From Todiramphus chloris collaris (lineage: Eukaryota > Chordata > Aves > Coraciiformes > Alcedinidae), in the NCBI GenBank assembly GCA_025345505.1, contig JANVCC010000076.1:8553151-8617150 (forward strand): a stretch of DNA of 64,000 bases, read 5' to 3'. The stretch's first letter is position 1. Each line of letters starts with the position of its first letter. A program made the translations under genes and the position numbers. Positions 51,751 through 61,000 of the stretch are shown here, piece by piece. The notes under the pieces were generated by a model. It did no database searches and had not been told where the DNA came from. It saw nothing but the letters and a program-made list of their open reading frames with translations.

Positions 51751-52015
51751 ACCATGGTGGAGAGCTACCATCACCAGTTCGCCTCCTCGGCCCTGCCCTT
51801 TGGACCCTCCCAGCACCCTGAACTGATGGAAATCAAATGTGAGGAGGTGAACTCTGATGAGCACAGCTTGACCCCAGAGCCCCCACCATCCATGTCTTAC
51901 CAGCAGGGCTCCCCTGAAGAACATGAGATGGAGAGAGCCTTCTTGGAGAGGGCCCAGAACGACTCTCCCATCTCCAGGGTGGAGATTCCCATTGAAACCA
52001 GTGTTTCACCTTCAG
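51376..52015 (+). CDS. exon 1: Myb/SANT-like DNA-binding domain
   Basis: The start ATG has a good context (G at -3, G at +4) and opens with MDFRGKKYERGSNWSDPEVV. The domain shows the features of the Myb_DNA-bind_4 (trihelix) family: a first helix with NWSD and LLQLWADE, a second around NQHVFNRIAEVLREKG, a third with DQCREKIKKMKLEYRRIKD, and the closing TWKFYEVMDRVL. Such domains bind DNA in the nucleus and are common in MSANTD and ZSCAN20/29 proteins. The rest is a less ordered region with an acidic IKCEEVNSDEHSL segment and proline-rich parts. The donor CAG|GTAGGG follows, leaving one base of a Gly codon. The frame is open upstream into the gap, so an earlier start is not excluded. Confidence 0.9.
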
Positions 52016-55000
52016 GTAGGGATAGCCTTTTACATTCCAGCATAAGGTTTCTGCCTGGTTTCCCAGAAAGAGAAATTTTTTTTTTTTCTGGTGCAGAGAT
52101 AGACACCTGGTTTTAACACTGACGTTTGGATGCTTATTTTTCCATGTCCCAAAAAGCTTTCAAGTAGAAGGCTGATATCTGCATTCATGGTCTTCTGGCC
52201 ATTCCTGAAATGAGTCTTGCTGCAGGTAAATAAAATCTAAAATTGCCACGCTAGGCTAAATATTGCAGATGAAATTCAAAGGGCTGGCACGTCTGCTGTA
52301 AGCCAGGCTAGGCATTGCTGCTAGATTGCTGCACGTAATGCTGGCAGTACTTACTAAAAAAAAAAACCAAAACAAGAAAAATTGCATGCATTTTGGTATC
52401 ATTTGGACATCACCAGGGCTGTCTGCGGTCCTCATGCTGAATTGTATCAGGAGACCCTCTTCTGCCATGAGTACACTGTAAACCTGCAGGTGAAACTTCC
52501 CTTGCGTTCTTTTAAAATGTTTTCCATATCAAATCTTTTAGGACACTCGGCAACAAAGAATACTTGGGAATAATCATTGCCTGGCTTTCTAAGCTGTTCC
52601 TTAGGACGTAAAGAAGATGTTTTTGCAAGTCACTGGCAGAAACAACATAGCTGTGTACAGGAGATGAGACTCCTGCCCTGAAAGTGCAGGTGGCCAGCAC
52701 TTGGCTACCAGGAAAGAAAGGTTCAGGCTGGAAAAATCCTGGGGATTACAGACCAGGCTGGGACAGGCTGCTGGAAGAGCATGGCATGATGGGGAAGAAG
52801 GGAGAGGATAGCTGGTCTGAGGTTAATGTCTGAGGTCAGTAAGAAATGCTGTGTCCTCTTTGCCATGGTGGTTGTGTGGTTCAGGTTAATTTAAAGGCTG
52901 GGGCTGGATCTGGCCACATAACAGGATGCCCAGTGTGTGAAGTTAAAACCAAATTTCCAGAAAACTCCCAAACTTCAAGATGTACTGACAGGTTTTATTG
53001 TGGTTTTCCTGTAAAACCCCATAGTGGACCAAAGGATGTTTCCTCTGAAGGGCAGAGGAAAGCAGCAAAGCATGTCCACATGGCTTTTCTTGCCGTGCAT
53101 TTAATTTGTCCTCCTTGCTTTTATGTCTTCACAGGTTTCAGCGAACCTAGTATGGCAAACTCATCGCGGATCCAGAACGTGGTTCCCCGGCCTGGCTTCT
53201 CTGCCTTGCATCGGCTGAGAAAAAAGCGGAAAGGCCAGCGTGTGAAGGACCCTCTTGATGATCTCCTGCTGAAGACCCTGACATCCCAGCGGGCCATGGA
53301 AGAGCGCTTTTTGCAGATGGAAGAACGCCGATTTCAGCGAGATTTGGACGTGGAGGAGCGCCGGATGCAACTGGAGCAGCGCCGGTTTGAACTGGAACGG
53401 GAGCACGAGTTCCGCATGTTCAACGTCTTTGCGCAGATGCTTAGCATCCTGAAGCAGAGCCACAGCGGCTCCTTCTCCTCAGCTGCGATGCCTTGGGGCT
53501 TGGACTTCAACCAGGCACTGTCTGAAATTACGGGAATGGGAAGAGGAGGAGGAGGAGGAGGGGGGGGGGGGGCAATCTGCAAGAGGTGAGGGCTCGGCCG
53601 CTTGCTGAGAGGAGGGTTGATGTGCACGGCTTCTGCAACCCCCGCAACTTCCAGAGAAGCCCCTACCTCTCTGCTCGCGGCAACTTTGCCACTGTTTTCC
53701 GTGGCTCCACCGAGGAAGGGTACGAAGCTTATCACGCTGACAAGTATGACGAAGACAAGAACCCCAATGTGAGTGAGAACCTCGGAGTGTTTTCCTGGCT
53801 TTCTTGCTAGGACAAAAAAGCTTTCTTAGAGGTTTGCTGACAGATATGCTAAATGGGTGGGGGTTTTTTGATCTCACTGAAACTTGGTGGGTCAAGCTGT
53901 TTGAGGAAGAGAAATAAAAAGTAGCTTTGCAGGTTATATATCAAAGGTGAACGCTACGTTCAGCTGAGGTTTGCACGCTCTGATTTCCCTGTCGGGGAAA
54001 TAATTGCAGTAGCAGACCCTGAAAGATGTAAGAAATCTGCAGGAACAATCGGCACTCCTCTTCCTCCTTTCACCTCATCACCTCTGCTGCCCACTGAAGA
54101 CAATCTCTGATTATACCTGATTCTTATGAGTGATGGGTGCAGGAGGTACAGCAACTAAGCAGACTTCTTTTCTTAAAAATTACTTTTAACTAACAGCATT
54201 CTTCCTGCCTGTGTGCGCTCGGCTGCTCAGCTCTAAGTAGCTCATCATACCCCCCTTGTGGCACAAAGGCCAAGTGTTGATACTTCATGGCAAATTATTA
54301 CAAGTATGGTAAATATAAATCGTAATTTACTGGTGGATGACCTTTAAGTCAATCCCACATTCAGACACTGAATCACTTGAAACAGAAATATTTTAGTATT
54401 ATTGTAGTTAGATACACATCAGTGAATGAATTTGAAAGGAAGGTAAACATTGTAAAAAAGTATAAACTGTTAGGACATCCTTATTTACAGTTTATTGACT
54501 GAGAAGCTGAGGGCCTGTGATATGTATGTAAGCAAATCCCCTACATACATGTCTCAAGTCATAGAAGGTGAAGTTCCTGTGACCTGTGTTTTGACCTTTC
54601 CTTGGCAGGCTTTTTGGAGGCACTTTAGTGAAGAGTTAGCTAAGGAGCTAAGGTGATGGCGCATCTTTTATTTATTTATTTATTTAAATTTATAAACACT
54701 ATTTCTTTTTTTGTAGGGTATAATTAACTTTGGCACCAGTGAGAATAAACTCTGCTTTGACCTGATGTCTAAGCGGGTAAGTCCTGTTCCAAAAAGAAAT
54801 GGTAAATTTGCTGTGTAGTTCCTTCTCAGTGCTTGTTACTGCTGTTTGCTTGGGTTTCTCTGGTAAAGGTTTTTGTTGTGAATGTTTTACTTGTTGGAAG
54901 TCGCTTTTGAATCCGGCTATTTGTCCATTTATTGATATTATTTTTTCAGGAGCATAGGAAGAAGGGTGTTTTGCTGTCCCTCTTCATGATCCCCTTTGGG

Positions 55001-58000
55001 GATGGACTTGACTCAGAAAACTAAATGAAAATAAGCTGTGTTTTATTTTCTCCTGATGACAGTAGCCGATTTAATACAGAGGTGTTGAAATCAGTTTTGA
55101 ACTCTATTTAATGTCATGGATCTTTCCATCTGTCTGTTATAAAGTCACACAATTTGGACACTTAGTTCTGAACTTATCCAAGATGTACCAGGGTGGCAGT
55201 AGCCAATGGTGGCAACTCTGAAATCTCTCCAAGTCAGACTGACTCAGCTGCTACCTGCTCACTTTGTTCAGTGGCACCAGGGAGAGGCATGAAAACTCCA
55301 AAAAAGATAAAATAATCAAAAAGAAAACAGTAGATTGGTGCTGTAGAGGAATGTTTCTTGATTTCCATTCAAAGCAGTGTCCAGGTACAGCCTGCGAGGC
55401 GGGCAGGTGATGTTGTCTGTGGGGAGGGAAAGTGGCTCAGGGTTGGACAGTCAGCCTCTGCGGTTTGAAGTTCATGGTTGTTCCTGTTCCACCAATTCCC
55501 ACCCTCAAAATGTTCCTTATTTTATTTCTGCCTGCCACTTCCACTGCCTCGGGGGGATGCTACCCCACCGCTCCACCTTCCAGCTAAAAGAACAGGTAAG
55601 GCAGAGCTGCTGCCTGCACGAAAAAGGTGCCTTCTAGGCTGCATAGTGGTCCCTCCCTTCCTTCCTTTGCTGTCCTTTCCCTTTAAAACTAACACCAAGC
55701 CTGCAGTCCGTAGTGCAGAGGAGACGGTAGTCAGCTGCATCTTAATTAGCCTGATTATGAAAATGAGTTAAGACATTGTTGGCGATACTGAGACGAGCCA
55801 TCACGCTTGTGGCAACAAGCTGAACAAAGATGCTGTTGCCAACTTCTCGGTCATTGCAGCCTGGAGTTAAAGTACGGATTTGCTGAAGGCAGCACCAGCT
55901 GGGATTGTAGGCAAAGCACTTGTTGCTATTTGGGACAACAAAGACTTACTGTTTCCACTGAATAATATATCAAGTTTCTGTCTTCAACGTGTAACCCTTA
56001 AATTAGAGATTAATTGTTGTGTGAGATCTCAGCTGGTCTTCCTTTCAGTTGGCCCAGCTGGTTTCCTCAATGCCTTACGTTAAGGGTACTATTCTTTTAT
56101 TACTGCACAGTCAGTTTTGACCATGTCTGCTGACACGTTTTATGTTGCATTCTCTAGATAAGTTTAGGAGAGAGATCTAAGGAGGCACAGTTCTGTGCTA
56201 CGTAGGCTTCAAGAACATCTACAGCTGAATAAAGGAACTTTAATCCTGTAATACCAGGTGGTAATTCTGCATGGGATAGGAACAGTGTCTTTAAACTGCA
56301 GAGCTTGGCACCAGTAACTAAAACACCAGTACAGAATGTTGTGGGTTTGTCCTTATGTGAGAAAGTTTCACACTGCATGTTGAATTTTATTCCTCCCTTG
56401 CACTGTCACCTACATGTCGTGTTCCCCCACCCTCACCTTTTTTAGTATTAACTCATAGATGTGGTTGCCTTTAAATATTTGGAAGGTGCATTGTACATAA
56501 CATCTGTTGATTCCCTTTTTGTTCCTGTAAAACGTCCCCTTCTCTCTGCTCCTGTCACTGCTGCGCTTTCCCTTGCAACTTCCTAGAACTGGATTATGTG
56601 AAACCCTGATATTTACAACCTTGAAAATATTTAGATAAAAGCAGTGTGCCTACTTTATCTAAATATAAACATTAAAAAGGGCTCCACAGCTCAGGTGAAT
56701 CCATCTTTGAGATTGGAATGAACTCTTAATCAGGAACAAAGTGTGTGCCCCTGGGGAAGAATTACCGGGAAGGTAATTTCATTTTTTTCCCTGTCTTTTG
56801 AAAGCTCCTGTTACGCTTTAACACTTAGCAAAGCTTATCAGAATTCTAGATCTGAAGGAGCTGCAGTAACTTGGAACAGAGACATAAGTGAAAGGTAGAA
56901 TTCATTAAAAAATCAGTATTTTGAAAGTTTATTAAAGAAAATATGTATCTGGCTGATTTAAAATCCTTTCTATCCCTTTCTGATAGTCTAGAGCGGAGCT
57001 TTCACAACTGGGACTTACTTTCCAGCTGAAAGCTGTTGTCCTCAGGGCTTGGGCTGTACACTTCTGGGGACTCGTTGGGTTGTTTCATTCACTGACCAAG
57101 TCTCCTGCAGGCATCTTGGTTGTGGGCATAGTGTGTTTTGCCCGTTCTGTGCCCTTTTTGTAGATCTCTGTGCAGTGAAGTTTTGGCTGCAGTAACTTAG
57201 CAGAAGCTCATACTTCGTGTAACCTGAAGTATATCGCTGCTGGGTTTGCTGATCTTTGCTTTTACAGGCTATGTTTAGTTTGCTGCTCAGTGGCTTTCTC
57301 GATTCAGTTTTGCAGCTGTTGAAGTTGCATTTGTGTGTGCGTGTGTGTCAGGCCAGGTGTGTGTCTGTACACAAATCCTGCCTATCTCCATGTTTCCAAT
57401 ACCAGTGACTGCACTTTTAATTGTTCTTCCCGTTGCTTCCAGCTGACACAGACTGATATGAATCTGGTGGATCCTTCGCTGCTTCAGTACGCTGACTGGA
57501 AGGGACATATGTTGTAAGTCTTCTCTTTTCTGTAACACTTCTTTTTGGCTATTTGTCTGATAAGCAGAATAGATGAATACAAGTGGCTTCTGCTGCACTC
57601 CCTAGTTAAAACTTTTCTAGGTCATATAATCATCTTTTTCTTTGTAAAACTGTAAATTAGAAGCCCAACCAGTTAATTCAGTTCAAAATCCTTCTATGGC
57701 AGAGAAGATGCACCAACCTTAAGATCATCGAGTCCAACTGTTAACACAGCACTGCCAAGTCACCACTAAACCATGTCTCTCAAAAAAAACCAAGCTCTCT
57801 CACTCTCTCTATATATATGACATTTATACACATTATATAATAATATATATAATGTCACACATTAGCAAATTAGGTAACTCCAAACAGTTCTTTGAAACAC
57901 AGTGAACACTTGGGGACTTGAATCTTCCTCTTCTGTGCCTCAGTTAATGCTCATCAGAACTGTTTGTACCATGACAGGCATCTGTGACCCCTTTGTTGTG

Positions 58001-61000
58001 TGTAGAAGTCATGTCTGTGGCATAGGCCTGAGCTATCCTGTTTTCTAGCTCTTTTCACCAGACTTTACTGTGCCCTGGCTTTAGTTTTGCTGTGATGTGG
58101 ACCTGGGAAAGGCCAGCCTCTTGGAGAATAAGCTGAATCAGTATTTGCTTTTGTGTCTTTCTCAGTTTACGGGAAGAAGTGGCTCAATTTTTGACCTATT
58201 ACTGCAAGGCCCCTGCACCTCTCAAGGCAGAAAATGTGGGTAACCCACTTTCCTTTGATGTCTGTTCTAATGTATTGCCGTTTGTTGTCAAACGGTTTCA
58301 TGTTCTGGTTTTTTGTGTTTTGTTTGGGTTTTTTTAAGTAAATGATTTTGTAAGATGACAGCCTTTTATCATGTAAATGAGATGGAGTTGTAGCCATTTC
58401 AGTAGCTTTTGATGGACGTTTCAGCTGGAAGGTTTCAGGTCTACTCTATATTTGCATCGCACTTGACTTCTGCGTGCCAGCTCCTCACGCCAGTGCTCCC
58501 AACAAGGCTTTATGTTTTCATCTCCTTATGCAGTACTGGGACCTACTGTCCCTGTAGCCCTCAGCCTTGACAAAGAGCACCCATTGTTTCACCAAGTTTA
58601 ATTTTGCCTCATTCTGCTGTTACACCTCAGGACAAAAATCTGTAATTGAGCCAAGAGTAGTTTTAGCTTTGTGTAAAACCAGACCTTTTCAAACTTTGGT
58701 GTAATGTTGGAAGGAAGGCATCAAGATCTAAGGCTCTGCAGGACTTGCTGACCTGGGAGAGTCTCACCTGTGGAGATCAGAGCCGCCGGCTTCTGCTGAC
58801 TGCTGATGGCAGCAGGAGCTGGTGCAGCCATTGCTTTTCTGGCTCCAACAATTCAGCAGAAGCCCTGAAGTTATCACTGATCACTTTGCTGCTTCCCCAG
58901 GGCAGCAGGTTCTGCCTGATCCTTGGGACCTGTGAGCATCAGTCTTCTAGAAGCAGGAGTCGAACCTGCTCCTGTAGTTTCCACAAATTAGGCAGGAGGT
59001 GGGAGCTGCTCTTAACCACAAAAAGATGATGACACCTATTAGCCAATGAAAAGCAGTTTGCTTTTCTAGCAGTTCAGCACCACTCCCCAGGTTTTTTCCC
59101 TACTTAAAGCCTACTTTTTTTTAAAAATTGCTTATTAGAGTCAAGAATGGCACCAGGACAAAGTGTCTCTGAAGCAAAGAGTGGGATTAAAGTTATTTCT
59201 GGTGGAAGTAGGATTTCAGTAGGAAAATTCTGAGAGCATCCATGCTAGAGAACTGGGGAGAAAATATATTTCACCTATATGGCCAGAAATGACTATTTTA
59301 CATTATTGTCTTTCTGTGGACAGGTTTATGACTAGCCTCTCTCTTTCTTCTGTAGGTGATTGTTTTAAATGGCTGTGGCTCTTTATTTTCTGCGTTAGCC
59401 ACTGTCCTTTGTGATCCAGGGGGTAAGTGGATGGTTGGGGGATGTTTTTACTGTCTGTTTTTGCTGGGAAATGATGTGTTACTCCATTGAAACACTGTTT
59501 AACAGAAGTGAAGTCGTGGAATTGGCATTGGCCTACTGCAAAGTTTTTGTTTCCTGCAAGATGATCCTGTGAAATTCATCATCCCTACGGTCTGCAGATG
59601 TCATATGCTCACACTTGGCATCTCACCCTGTTTTTGTGGTGCCTCGTTTTAGCTTGTTAGACTAAATGGGGACTATACTCATGTTTACCTGGGTTCTTGC
59701 AGGGGATGAAAGAATTAATGTAAAAATAAAGTGGAGGAAAAGGCAGTAACATAACAGTGTTTCCAAAGGGCACAGCTGTTAAGTTTTCATGTTTATCTGC
59801 AGTATATTAGAAGAGAGAGAAGGACCTTGACCTGTTGATAACCCATGTTGTTTTCCTGGTTCCAGAAGCTGTTCTGATTGCTACTCCCTTTTACGGTGGC
59901 ATTACCCAGAGTGTCTTCCTCTATGGTAATGTCAAGCTGGTGTATGCCTATTTAGACAGTAAGGTAAGATCTGAGGGAAGGGAATCCCAACCTCTGTAGT
60001 TAAAAAACAATACTGCAAAGTGCCAAGCTTTGGGAACCTCTGAAAGCAATCCTCAGAAGAAGGATGGCCTGCAGCCTGTGGGCATTTTTTTCAATTTATT
60101 GCTGGGAAACTAGGCATGTAATTTGCAAGGAAGTTGTTCGAGACCATAAATCTGGATTCCAGCCTCGTCCGTCTTGTAACTTACTCCCCATAACTGCTCT
60201 TGAGATGGGAAAAAAATTACCATTTTGAGCCTTGGAGACAGAAGTATGTACGGTTCTACTAAAGCTGGTCCTAGAGGTGGAAGAGCAGCTGGAGATCTTG
60301 CATTGTTTCAGTTATTCAAGGATTACCAGAGAATTCTCTGTGTGTGGCCAGCTTACGATGGACATTTCTTTGATTTTATTTATTTATTTATTCTCTCTGT
60401 AGTGTAAAAGGTTAAGAAGGTGGTTGCTAGGTCGTTATAACCTGCTCTAGTTGAAGCTCCTCCTGCTCACTGCAGGGGGAGGTTGGACTAGATGACCTTT
60501 AAAGGTACAACCCAAACCATTCTATGATTCTATTGTGTTTTTATTTTCTTTTGGGGAACATTTCTCAGGGGATCAGCTCAAGGCAGACTCTGTTGAAATA
60601 ACTTGGCCTTTTTTATGTTTCTGATACCTTTCAGATTACTGGAACAAGCACTCGGCCTTTTCAGCTTACAGTGGAAAAACTGGAAAAAGCCTTGCAGGAT
60701 GCCCGGGCAGAGGTGAGTTTAGCTGAGCTTCACACTACCAGTTAAGTCATGTCCCAGAAGCAGCTCAAAGGAAAAAAACCTTTTCAAACCCTGGCTTTCT
60801 GGTTGTCCTTTTAGACCACCTGAGGTTAGAACATTTGCGAACTCAGGGGGAATCCCTACCCCCCACTCCTTGTCAGGTCTGTCCAATTTTGGTCACTGCA
60901 GAAAGGGTAAACCAGGAGTAGTAGACCCTTCACAAAACTCTTGCATCCACAGAGCTCAAAATCCTGTCTTGCTTGCCTCTTTCATGCACAATCTTCAAGA

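Noticed and set aside
58745..59029. Open frame of 94 codons in intron 5 of the ACCS part
   Set aside because: No acceptor/donor pair in phase with the neighbouring exons, no homology, and human ACCS is continuous across the exon 5-6 junction without such a piece.
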